Source: Pseudomonas sp. UBA4617 (GTDB lineage Bacteria; Pseudomonadota; Gammaproteobacteria; Pseudomonadales; Pseudomonadaceae). Taken from it: 31,180 nt of DNA. A program made the translations under genes and the position numbers. This document shows positions 9,415 to 15,721 of this stretch, piece by piece (the first letter of the stretch is position 1; every line of letters begins with the position of its first letter). Below the pieces are notes generated by a model, which was given only the letters and a program-made list of their open reading frames with translations, was not told the origin of the DNA and made no database searches. The stretch lies in the NCBI RefSeq assembly GCF_002386445.1, contig NZ_DGIR01000031.1:1-31180 (forward strand), in the 5' to 3' direction.

Positions 9415-10350
9415 ATGACCTTTTCCTTTGCAGCCAAGGCGGGTGTCCTGCTGGTGTTTTTCGGCAGCGTGCTGTTCGTGCACCTGCGCGGCAAGGCTCG
9501 CTTGCCGGTGTTGCGCCAGTTCGTCAACCATTCGGCGCTGTTCGCCCCCTATAACAGCCTGATGTACCTGTTTTCCGGCGTGCCGTCCAAGCCTTACCTG
9601 GATCGCCAGCGCTTCCCCGAGCTTGATGTGCTCAAGGACAACTGGCAGGAAATCCGCGAAGAGGCCATGCGCCTGTTCGACGAAGGCTATATCCGCGCCG
9701 CCGAAAAGGACAACGACGCCGGTTTCGGTTCGTTCTTCAAGAAAGGCTGGAAGCGCTTCTACCTGAAGTGGTACGACAAGCCGCTGCCCTCGGCTGAAAC
9801 CCTCTGCCCGCGTACCGTCGAGCTGGTCAGCAGCATCCCCAACGTCAAGGGCGCGATGTTTGCCCTGCTGCCGGGTGGCAGCCACCTGAACCCGCACCGC
9901 GATCCGTTCGCCGGTTCCTTGCGCTACCACCTGGGGCTGTCCACGCCCAACTCCGACGCCTGCCGCATCTATGTCGATGGCGAGGAATACGCCTGGCGTG
10001 ATGGCGAGGATGTGATGTTCGACGAAACCTACGTGCATTGGGTGAAGAACGAGACCGACGTTACCCGGGTGATCCTGTTCTGCGACATCGAACGCCCGCT
10101 GAGCAGCCCCTTGATGACCCGCATCAACCGCAAGGTCAGCGCCTTCCTCGGCCGTGCTACCGCACCGCAGAACACCGACGACGAGCGCGTAGGCGGGATC
10201 AACCAGGCCTATGCCTGGAGCAAGCGCTTCAGCAACCGTATCAGTGCCCAGGTGAAGCAGTTCAAGCGCGCCAACCCCAAGGCCTACCGCGTGCTACGGC
10301 CGGTGCTGGCGGTGCTGGTGGCCTATCTGCTGTATCGCTGGTTGTTCTGA
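9415..10350 (+). CDS. lpxO: LpxO-like lipid A 2-hydroxylase (aspartyl/asparaginyl beta-hydroxylase family)
   Basis: A 311-residue Fe(II)/2-oxoglutarate dioxygenase. It has an N-terminal membrane segment (residues about 5-22, AAKAGVLLVFFGSVLFVHL) and a C-terminal one (PVLAVLVAYLLYRWLF). The iron ligands are visible as H161-R-D163 in NPHRDPFAGSLRYHLGL and H208 in DETYVHWVKN. LpxO hydroxylates the secondary acyl chain of lipid A at the inner membrane. A strong ribosome binding site supports the ATG at 9415. A peptide or free-amino-acid hydroxylase role is an alternative, but the membrane anchors and family pattern favour lipid A. Confidence 0.88.
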   Translation: MTFSFAAKAGVLLVFFGSVLFVHLRGKARLPVLRQFVNHSALFAPYNSLMYLFSGVPSKPYLDRQRFPELDVLKDNWQEIREEAMRLFDEGYIRAAEKDNDAGFGSFFKKGWKRFYLKWYDKPLPSAETLCPRTVELVSSIPNVKGAMFALLPGGSHLNPHRDPFAGSLRYHLGLSTPNSDACRIYVDGEEYAWRDGEDVMFDETYVHWVKNETDVTRVILFCDIERPLSSPLMTRINRKVSAFLGRATAPQNTDDERVGGINQAYAWSKRFSNRISAQVKQFKRANPKAYRVLRPVLAVLVAYLLYRWLF

Positions 10351-10360
10351 TTCCCGCCTG

Positions 10361-10381
10361 GGGGGCTGTCGTGCAGCCCCC
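10361..10381. terminator. Hairpin between convergent lpxO and AAA ATPase genes
   Basis: GGGGGCTG at 10361-10368 pairs perfectly with CAGCCCCC at 10374-10381 around a five-base loop. There is no clear T-run on either side. It lies 10 bp after the lpxO stop and 18 bp before the ATPase stop, so it can serve both transcripts. Confidence 0.6.
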
Positions 10382-10399
10382 TGTGCAGTTCCAGGCTGC

Positions 10400-11557
10400 T
10401 CAGGCAAGACCCTGCAGCAGGCCATCGGCCCGCACGATATCGACGATCACCTGTTCGTCTACCGCATATACCCCGCGTGAGGCTTTCCATACCAGGTGCT
10501 TTTCCTGCAGGGCGATGAGTGCCTGCTGTACCCCCGGCACCTCGGCCTTCACTTCATTTGCAGCCATGCCTGCCAGCTCCATCGCCTTGGCATACAAGGC
10601 CAGGGTAGGGGCCTCGAACGGCGCATAGTCGTTACCTTTGACGCACATTACACGCAACACTGCGGACTGGATCGGGGTGAGGCTGTGGATCACCTTTTTC
10701 AGGCTTGCGTTCAAGTCATCGGCCTGGGCCCGGACCAGTTCGCTGAACCGCGCCGGAATCGCCTGGGGCTCGATGCTGAAGTCGAAGCGGATTTCATCCG
10801 CTGCGGCGCCCAACAGTTCCGGGCGGTAGCCGCTTTCCCTGAACAGCTGGAACACCTCGGTTGGGTCAAGCGTGCAGGGCAGGTCGATGTTGGCACAAAG
10901 CCAGTCGATGAAGTCCTGGTCCAACGTCGGGAATTGCACCATCGAGGCGCCGAAGAATGCCTGGTCCTTGCTGTTGCGCAGCATCGCCAGCTTGTCCCGG
11001 TTCGAACCTGTGCAAACGATGCGCAGGCCATGGTGCTTCGAGCTGTTGAGCTCGTCCCGGGCGGCCTTGAGGGCGAACAGGGCGGCTGTGCCGGCTTCCG
11101 TGGTGATGGCGTGCTGGGCTTCGTCGATGATCAGGACAATGATCTTGTGCGACGCATCGGAGAGTGCCACCAGGGCGCTGGTCAGGTCGATGTCCTGGCC
11201 GAGGCCGATCTTGTCCAGGCTGAAATTCAGCCCGCCAACCGTGACCTTTTCCATGCCGGACGCCTTCGCCAGGCGCGTGATGAAGCCTTCGTTACGACCC
11301 ACCGCGTCACGCACCGTTTCGACGATGACCTGGCCTGGATCCTTGGTCAGGTCTTTCCACAGGTCGGCATACAGCACGATCGCCCCTGCAGCTTCGAGGG
11401 CGGGGCGCAGGTCCTCACGGGCGAAGGTGGATTTGCCGGTGCGCCGTGGCGCAGCGAGAAAGACGCCGGAGCTTGCCGCGCTGCCCACGGCGACATGCAG
11501 GATCAACTGCGACAGGCGGGATGCGAGCGCCGGGCGGTGGTAGACGGTTTCACGCAT
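10400..11557 (-). CDS. Orphan AAA family ATPase with probable C-terminal winged helix
   Basis: A 385-residue protein. Walker A is A-P-R-R-T-G-K-S at residues 36-43, Walker B is VLIIDEAQH with D145-E146, and LRIVCTGSNRDKL near 178-190 is a sensor-1-like strand. The C-terminal part, about 290-385 (LTPIQSAVLRVMCVKG ... VQQALIALQEKHLVWKASRG), looks like a winged helix as in ORC/Cdc6-like or COG1672-type ATPases. No nuclease, transposase or other effector domain is visible. A good GGAGG site precedes the ATG at 11557. The phased TATAG array at 11579-11672 is immediately upstream, which suggests autoregulation or a binding site for this protein. It follows pvdE on the same strand after a 146-bp gap. 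Function is unknown; I would not place it in siderophore biology by position alone. Confidence 0.8.
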   Translation of the reverse strand: MRETVYHRPALASRLSQLILHVAVGSAASSGVFLAAPRRTGKSTFAREDLRPALEAAGAIVLYADLWKDLTKDPGQVIVETVRDAVGRNEGFITRLAKASGMEKVTVGGLNFSLDKIGLGQDIDLTSALVALSDASHKIIVLIIDEAQHAITTEAGTAALFALKAARDELNSSKHHGLRIVCTGSNRDKLAMLRNSKDQAFFGASMVQFPTLDQDFIDWLCANIDLPCTLDPTEVFQLFRESGYRPELLGAAADEIRFDFSIEPQAIPARFSELVRAQADDLNASLKKVIHSLTPIQSAVLRVMCVKGNDYAPFEAPTLALYAKAMELAGMAANEVKAEVPGVQQALIALQEKHLVWKASRGVYAVDEQVIVDIVRADGLLQGLA

Positions 11558-11578
11558 TGCTGCACCTCCATGCGAATC

Positions 11579-11672
11579 TATAGCCGATTATAGACCGACT
11601 ATAGATGGATTATAGGTTGCCTGGGAGGAGCAGTTTATAGCGAATTATAGAGTGATTATAGGGCGATTATAG
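11579..11672 (-). repeat. Eight helically phased TATAG (CTATAATCG) direct repeats upstream of the AAA ATPase
   Basis: TATAG occurs at 11579, 11589, 11600, 11611, 11636, 11646, 11657 and 11668. Spacings are 10, 11, 11, then 25, then 10, 11, 11. The array is therefore two quartets with the same internal spacing, one box per DNA turn. On the gene strand the unit reads close to CTATAATCGN2, which contains the -10 hexamer TATAAT. The last box ends about 20 bp before the ATPase start codon, just ahead of its ribosome binding site. The pattern suggests cooperative protein binding on one face of the DNA, over or next to the promoter of the ATPase gene. Confidence 0.85.
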
Positions 11673-11702
11673 AAAGCGCTGGCAAACCGCCCATGCCACC
11701 TC

Positions 11703-13355
11703 TCAAGCCGGCTCCAGGGCAGTGACTACCTTCCCCCGGCTGAGCTGCACCAGTTTGTCCGCCGTATCGAAATAGCGGTCGTCGTGCGAGATCACGATGA
11801 TGGTCTTGCCCATGCGTTTCAGGTCTGGCAGCAGTTCGGTGTAGAACACCCGTCGGAAGGTCGGGTCCTGGTCCGCTGCCCACTCGTCGAACACCAGCAC
11901 CGGTCGCCCGTCCAGCCAGGCGTTGATCAGCGCCAGGCGCTTGCGCTGCCCGGTCGACAGGTCGGTGGTGCTGAAGGTGCCATCGCGCACGCTCACCTTG
12001 TGGGCGATTTCCAGCCGTTCCAGGTAGCGCGTGGCATCGCCGGGCAGGCTGTGTTCGTGCTCGGGCAGGTCGTCGAACAGGTAGTAGTCGGCGAACACCG
12101 TGGTGAACAGCTGGCGATAGTCGTCCAGCCCCTCTGGGTCGACGGCCTTGCCATTCAGGCGCACCTCGCCGCGCTGCGGGGTGTACAGGCCCAGCAGCAG
12201 CTTGATCAAGGTAGTTTTGCCGCAGCCGTTCTCGCCGACGATGAACAGGATCTCGCCCGGCTCGATGCTCAGGTTCACCGGCCCGACGCGGAACGGTTCG
12301 TGGCCGTCCAGCGCTGGGTAGCTGTACTCGACGTTGTGCAGCGCCAGGTGCGCGCTGGCCGGGGCGGTGCGTTTGGCCGGTGGCTCCAGCAGCAGGTGTG
12401 GCTCGGGCGACGAGAAGCGCTCGGCCAGGTCGGCAATGCGACGGAACGCCACCTGGGCACGGCCGAGGATCGGCAGGTTGCTGATCAAGGTTTCCAGTGG
12501 GCCTTTCATGTACAGCAGCACCAGCACGAAGCCGCTCATCACCGCCGGGTCGTTGCTGGGCCACAGCGATTGCAAGGCCAGGGTCAGGCCGATGACCACG
12601 AAGAACAGCATCGAACCCAGGCTCTTGGCCACGACGAAAATGTTGATGGCGCGGATATGCGTGCTGGCGATGAAGTCGGCGGTGCCCTGGATGTTGCGGG
12701 TCAGCATGGCGTGGCGGCGACGGCGGTCGATGCGCAGCTCCTTGGCGCCTTCGGCGATGGCCGAGTAGTGCTTCTGCAGGTTGTCTTCGGCATCGCGCGC
12801 GGCGTTGAAGCCGGCCACGCCTTTTTGCCGGGCGATGTACTGCACGCCGCTACCGATGCCGATCGCCGCCAGGGTAATGAGGAATATCGGCCACGACAGC
12901 CACGCCAGGTAGGCCAGGCAGCCGGACACGGTGGTGAGCGAGATGGCCAGCGGGGCGAAGGCAAAGGCGAAGTCGCTGATAGTGTCGACGTCGCGGGTCA
13001 GCACCGGGATCAGGCGGTGGCTGCGGTAGCGCTCGATCTGCTCGATGGGTGCCGATAGCACCTTGGCCCCGAGGTCCTTGCGCAACCGGGCGATGACCTT
13101 CTGGCCGACGTAATTGGTGCCGCTGTCAGCGGCTACGCTGCTGACCAGGGCCAGCAGGCACAGGCCGGCGAAGGCCAGGAGCAGGCCTTGGCTCATGCCG
13201 CCCGGTGCATGCAGGCCCTGGTTGACGGTGGCCAGCAGGGCGGTCACCGCCAGGCCGCCGAGCATGCCCAGCAGCACCGAGACGAGTACTGCCATGCGGT
13301 AGGGTTGGAGCAGGCCCAGCAGTTCGCGGATGGCCCCGGGAGAAGAGGTTTTCAT
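11703..13355 (-). CDS. pvdE: PvdE/SyrD-like cyclic peptide ABC transporter (membrane plus ATPase)
   Basis: A 550-residue half-transporter with about six membrane helices in residues 15-305 and an ATPase domain after about 335. Walker A is GENGCGKT at 374-381, the signature is LSTGQ at 466-470, Walker B is VLVFDE at 486-491 and the H-loop is H524 in VISHDDRYF. Length and order match PvdE of P. aeruginosa and the SyrD family. PvdE moves the acylated pyoverdine precursor from cytoplasm to periplasm. It starts 33 bp after the azurin stop on the same strand, so the two are probably co-transcribed from the iron-starvation-type promoter at 13877-13900. SyrD-like export of another peptide is the alternative. 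Confidence 0.86.
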   Translation of the reverse strand: MKTSSPGAIRELLGLLQPYRMAVLVSVLLGMLGGLAVTALLATVNQGLHAPGGMSQGLLLAFAGLCLLALVSSVAADSGTNYVGQKVIARLRKDLGAKVLSAPIEQIERYRSHRLIPVLTRDVDTISDFAFAFAPLAISLTTVSGCLAYLAWLSWPIFLITLAAIGIGSGVQYIARQKGVAGFNAARDAEDNLQKHYSAIAEGAKELRIDRRRRHAMLTRNIQGTADFIASTHIRAINIFVVAKSLGSMLFFVVIGLTLALQSLWPSNDPAVMSGFVLVLLYMKGPLETLISNLPILGRAQVAFRRIADLAERFSSPEPHLLLEPPAKRTAPASAHLALHNVEYSYPALDGHEPFRVGPVNLSIEPGEILFIVGENGCGKTTLIKLLLGLYTPQRGEVRLNGKAVDPEGLDDYRQLFTTVFADYYLFDDLPEHEHSLPGDATRYLERLEIAHKVSVRDGTFSTTDLSTGQRKRLALINAWLDGRPVLVFDEWAADQDPTFRRVFYTELLPDLKRMGKTIIVISHDDRYFDTADKLVQLSRGKVVTALEPA

Positions 13356-13388
13356 GAAGCGTGATCTCGCTGGTGGAGTGGGGCTCGG

Positions 13389-13838
13389 TCAGCTGCCGAG
13401 GGTCAGGGTGCCCTTCATCAGGGTGCTGTGGAACGGGAACGAGCAGTAGAAGCTGTAGGCGGTACCGGCTTTCAGCAGCTTGGTATCGAAGGTGACGCTG
13501 TCCTGCTCGCCGCCGCCGATCAGGCGGGTGTGGGCGATCACCCGGGTGTCGCCGGGCGGGATGTAGTCCTGCACCTCGCCGGCCTTGCGACCATCGTCCA
13601 GTACGCCCTGCATGTCGGCCTGGGTGCTCAGCACCCAGTTGTGGCCCATCACGTTCTTCGGCATGGCGCCAGGGTGGGTGAGGATGACCGTGAACGCACT
13701 GCAGGTGACCGGCACGCTGATGGCGGGCTTGTCGAACGTCATCTGGTCGGTGCCATGGATTTCCACGGCGCATCGTTGCGCCGACCAGGCGGCCGGGGCT
13801 GCGGCGAGCAGGGTAAGGAGCAGGAGTTGGCGAGTCAT
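13389..13838 (-). CDS. azu: Azurin, periplasmic blue copper protein, with Phe at position 116
   Basis: A 149-residue precursor. The first 20 residues (MTRQLLLLTLLAAAPAAWSA) are a clear Sec signal ending before QRC. In the 129-residue mature protein the numbering matches P. aeruginosa azurin. Cys3 and Cys26 form the disulfide; G45, H46, C112, H117 and M121 are the copper ligands; W48 and H83 are conserved. Position 116, Gly in the usual C-T-F-P-G-H loop, is Phe here (C-S-F-P-F-H). Azurins shuttle electrons in the periplasm. The ATG at 13838 is chosen because it begins the signal peptide; the frame is open to 13892. It is the first gene of an apparent azu-pvdE operon behind an iron-starvation-type promoter. 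That is an unusual setting for azurin and may point to a role in iron limitation or siderophore maturation. Confidence 0.93.
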   Translation of the reverse strand: MTRQLLLLTLLAAAPAAWSAQRCAVEIHGTDQMTFDKPAISVPVTCSAFTVILTHPGAMPKNVMGHNWVLSTQADMQGVLDDGRKAGEVQDYIPPGDTRVIAHTRLIGGGEQDSVTFDTKLLKAGTAYSFYCSFPFHSTLMKGTLTLGS

Positions 13839-13876
13839 GTACGGTTCCTGGGCGATAAAGGGTGCACATCGTTCAG

Positions 13877-13900
13877 ACGAACCGGCGCGCACTGGCTTTA
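13877..13900 (-). promoter_or_regulatory. Iron-starvation (PvdS/PfrI-type) promoter of azu-pvdE
   Basis: On the minus strand TAAAG (13900-13896) is followed after exactly 16 bases by CGT (13879-13877). The known box is TAAAT-N16/17-CGT, so there is one mismatch. It lies about 38 bp upstream of the azurin ATG, a normal distance for a short leader. Confidence 0.55.
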
Positions 13901-13919
13901 CCTGCGGCTGCGGCCCCGG

Positions 13920-13943
13920 TGAATTTCCCCCAGGGCCGCTCGT
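13920..13943 (+). promoter_or_regulatory. Iron-starvation (PvdS/PfrI-type) promoter of the aspartyl hydroxylase gene
   Basis: TGAAT at 13920-13924, then 16 bases beginning TTCCCCC, then CGT at 13941-13943. This differs from TAAAT-N16-CGT by one base and keeps the C-rich stretch often seen after the -35 part. It is divergent from the azurin box and 77 bp upstream of the hydroxylase start. Confidence 0.5.
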
Positions 13944-14019
13944 TCATCTAGTCAGGCGCTGCCATGGCGCACATCCCGATTTCGCCGCCAATGCGGCCCT
14001 AGGCTTGAGGTGACCGGAC

Positions 14020-15003
14020 ATGAGTGAACTGCTGAGCTTCGCGATCGAACCCCTGGACGCCGCGCGCGGCAACCTGCCGCTGCTGGTACGCGCGCCGGAG
14101 CCGGGCATCGACCTGCTGGAAGCGTTTGCCGAGTTGCAGCCGCTGGTGGACCGCCACCTGCTGCAGGCCGGCGGCATCCTGTTCCGCGGCTTCGAGGTGG
14201 CAGGTGCCGAAGCCTTCCGCCAATTCGCCGCGGCCTTTGGCCACCCGCTGCTCAACTACGAGTTCGGCTCCACCCCGCGTAGCAACGTGACCCAGGGTGT
14301 CTACACCTCCACCGAGTACCCGGCGCACCAGCGCATTCCCCTGCACAACGAGCAGGCCTACACCCTGGAATGGCCGATGAAGATCTGGTTCTACAGCGTG
14401 ATCCCCGCCGAGACCGGTGGCGAGACACCGATCGCAGACAGCCGTGAGGTGTACCGGCGCATGCCGGCGCGCATTCGTGAGCGGCTGGTGGAAAAAGGGC
14501 TGATGTATGTGCGCAACTATGGCAACGGCCTGGACGTGGAGTGGCCGCAGGTGTTCAACAGCGAAGACCCGCGCCAGGTCGAGGCCTATTGCCGGGCGCA
14601 TGCCATCGAGTGCATCTGGAAGGACGACGGCGAATTGCGCACCCGCCAACGTTGCCAGGTGGTGGCGCGGCATCCGTTGACCGGCGAGGACGTGTGGTTC
14701 AACCAGGCGCACCTGTTCCATGTGTCGAACCTGCAGCCAGAGGTGCGCGAGTCGTTGATGGACATCGTCGAGGAAGAGGACCTGCCGCGTAACGTGTATT
14801 ACGCCGACGGCACGGCCATCGAGGATTCGTTGCTCGATGAGGTGCGCGGGGTGCTGGATGAATGCACCATCAGCTTTCCTTGGTTGGAAAACGATGTACT
14901 GATGCTCGACAACATGCTCGCGGCGCATGCGCGGGCGCCGTTTACCGGCAAGCGCAAGGTGGTGGTGGCGATGGCGCAGGGGTATAGGGAGGTGTTGGGC
15001 TAA
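14020..15003 (+). CDS. SyrP/TauD-like Fe(II)/2-oxoglutarate aspartyl beta-hydroxylase
   Basis: A 327-residue TauD/TfdA-superfamily dioxygenase of the SyrP type. The iron triad is visible as H109-N-E111 in IPLHNEQAYTLEW and H303 in LAAHARAPFTGKRKVVVAM. VIPAETGGETPIADSREVY is typical of the SyrP group. SyrP-like enzymes hydroxylate the beta carbon of Asp held on an NRPS carrier domain, giving beta-hydroxy-Asp, a bidentate iron ligand in many pyoverdines. The start at 14020 has GAGG 9 bp upstream. Two Asp-specific A domains in the NRPSs downstream supply a plausible substrate. Pyoverdine loci of other P. putida strains, as I recall them, carry a syrP-like gene next to the NRPS; here 3.4 kb of unrelated DNA separates them. 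Confidence 0.88.
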   Translation: MSELLSFAIEPLDAARGNLPLLVRAPEPGIDLLEAFAELQPLVDRHLLQAGGILFRGFEVAGAEAFRQFAAAFGHPLLNYEFGSTPRSNVTQGVYTSTEYPAHQRIPLHNEQAYTLEWPMKIWFYSVIPAETGGETPIADSREVYRRMPARIRERLVEKGLMYVRNYGNGLDVEWPQVFNSEDPRQVEAYCRAHAIECIWKDDGELRTRQRCQVVARHPLTGEDVWFNQAHLFHVSNLQPEVRESLMDIVEEEDLPRNVYYADGTAIEDSLLDEVRGVLDECTISFPWLENDVLMLDNMLAAHARAPFTGKRKVVVAMAQGYREVLG

Positions 15004-15050
15004 TTAGGGCGTGAGGGCTGCCATGTGCCTGGCTTGAGAGGTGTGGTGTC

Positions 15051-15090
15051 TGTGAGATCGAGCGCCGCCCGCGCGGCGCTCGATCTCACA
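15051..15090. repeat. Perfect 18-bp palindromic hairpin
   Basis: TGTGAGATCGAGCGCCGC at 15051-15068, loop CCGC, then the exact complement GCGGCGCTCGATCTCACA at 15073-15090. It is 48 bp after the hydroxylase stop and has no T-run, so it is a REP-like or rho-independent-like element rather than a classic terminator. A related core (GGCGGCGCTCGATCG) recurs near 18342-18356, just before the NRPS promoter. Confidence 0.8.
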
Positions 15091-15130
15091 GGCGCTGAAC
15101 CTGTCATGGCGAACACCTGTTCAGCGATCG

Positions 15131-15280
15131 GGTGTGGAAACCCGCAGCAAGAATTTCAGGTTATGTCGTTCATGGCAGCTGTACCCGGGAGGCCTTGTGC
15201 CTACCGAGTTTTCCTTGAATGCACTCGGGTTTCCACCCAGTGTACAGCCGCCACCCTTCGTGTGGAAACGGAAGAGGCGG
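15131..15280 (+). ncRNA. Possible structured leader RNA with competing pairings, C4-like
   Basis: GTGGAAACCCG at 15134-15144 is exactly complementary to CGGGTTTCCAC at 15226-15236. A second copy, GTGGAAAC at 15262-15269, can pair with the same complement. A third pairing, CCGCC (15248-15252) with GGCGG (15276-15280), would enclose the second copy. Between them AGGC-N5-GCCT (15190-15202) makes a small hairpin. The arms cannot all form at once, as in attenuators or the C4 antisense RNA of phages P1/P7. It ends about 24 bp before the DUF3077 start codon. The family is not established by inspection. Confidence 0.4.
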
Positions 15281-15303
15281 TCAACGAGCATTCAGGAAAA
15301 TCT

Positions 15304-15563
15304 ATGACCGACGAAACCAAAACCACCCCGGCGTTACCTACTTCTACCAAGGCGAAGGCCAAACCCATCCACTGTTCCGTATCGCCGAGGGCATTCCCTG
15401 CCGCAGCGCCCGAGAGCAAGCCTCGGAGCTGATGGGCTATGCCCGCGACTTGTCACTGACCGGTTTGATGGGCGGCGATCAGCAGATGCTCTGGGCTTCG
15501 CATTACTTTGCAGCCATGGCCAAGGCGCTGCTGGATGATGCCAAGTTGGGTTTGATGCGCTGA
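15304..15563 (+). pseudogene. DUF3077 family protein gene with a frameshift in a C run
   Basis: The downstream frame encodes GVTYFYQGEGQTHPLFRI, then SAREQASELMGYARDLSL and WASHYFAAMAKALLDD, the pattern of the small Pseudomonas DUF3077 family of unknown function. The natural start, ATG at 15304 with AGGA ahead of it, begins MTDETKTTP in a different frame. One extra C in the run CCCC at 15326-15329 would join them as MTDETKTTPGVTYFYQGEG, about 86 residues. So the gene is either broken by a one-base deletion or the read has a homopolymer error. Without that base the start frame gives an unrelated tail ending at 15432. The candidate structured RNA lies directly upstream. Confidence 0.65.
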
Positions 15564-15582
15564 TCTTTGTATTGGCTGGGCT

Positions 15583-15614
15583 GGCCCTTTCGCGGCTAAA
15601 GCCGCTCCTACAGG
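15583..15614 (+). repeat. Variant REP element
   Basis: GGCCCTTTCGCGGC, TAAA, GCCGCTCCTACAGG is a known variant form of the Pseudomonas REP, with stem GCGGC/GCCGC. It lies between the DUF3077 gene and the convergent membrane protein gene. The rest of this 158-bp gap holds only a fragment (TCCTGTGGGAATGGGTTCA) of a second REP-like sequence. Confidence 0.7.
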
Positions 15615-15721
15615 GATTGTGCATGCCTCAGGTTATGCGAAGTGCCTAAGGGTATGCACAACTCCTGTGGGAATGGGTTCATCTGAGTCAGGCTCCAGCA
15701 GACAAGGTTTGGCTGATCGAG

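Noticed and set aside
11579..11672. TATAG array as a CRISPR array
   Set aside because: Units are only about 11 bp with no 30-bp spacers and no cas genes; spacing follows the DNA helix instead.
13856..13880. A further plus-strand TAAAG with 16-17 bp spacing (TAAAG-N16-ACG) as an iron-starvation box
   Set aside because: The second part is ACG or CGA instead of CGT, and the TGAAT-N16-CGT site at 13920 fits better and lies closer to the hydroxylase gene.
15025..15303. Short plus-strand frame through the palindrome and leader as a protein
   Set aside because: It merely reads through the perfect hairpin and the paired leader elements; only the part from 15304 has a ribosome binding site.
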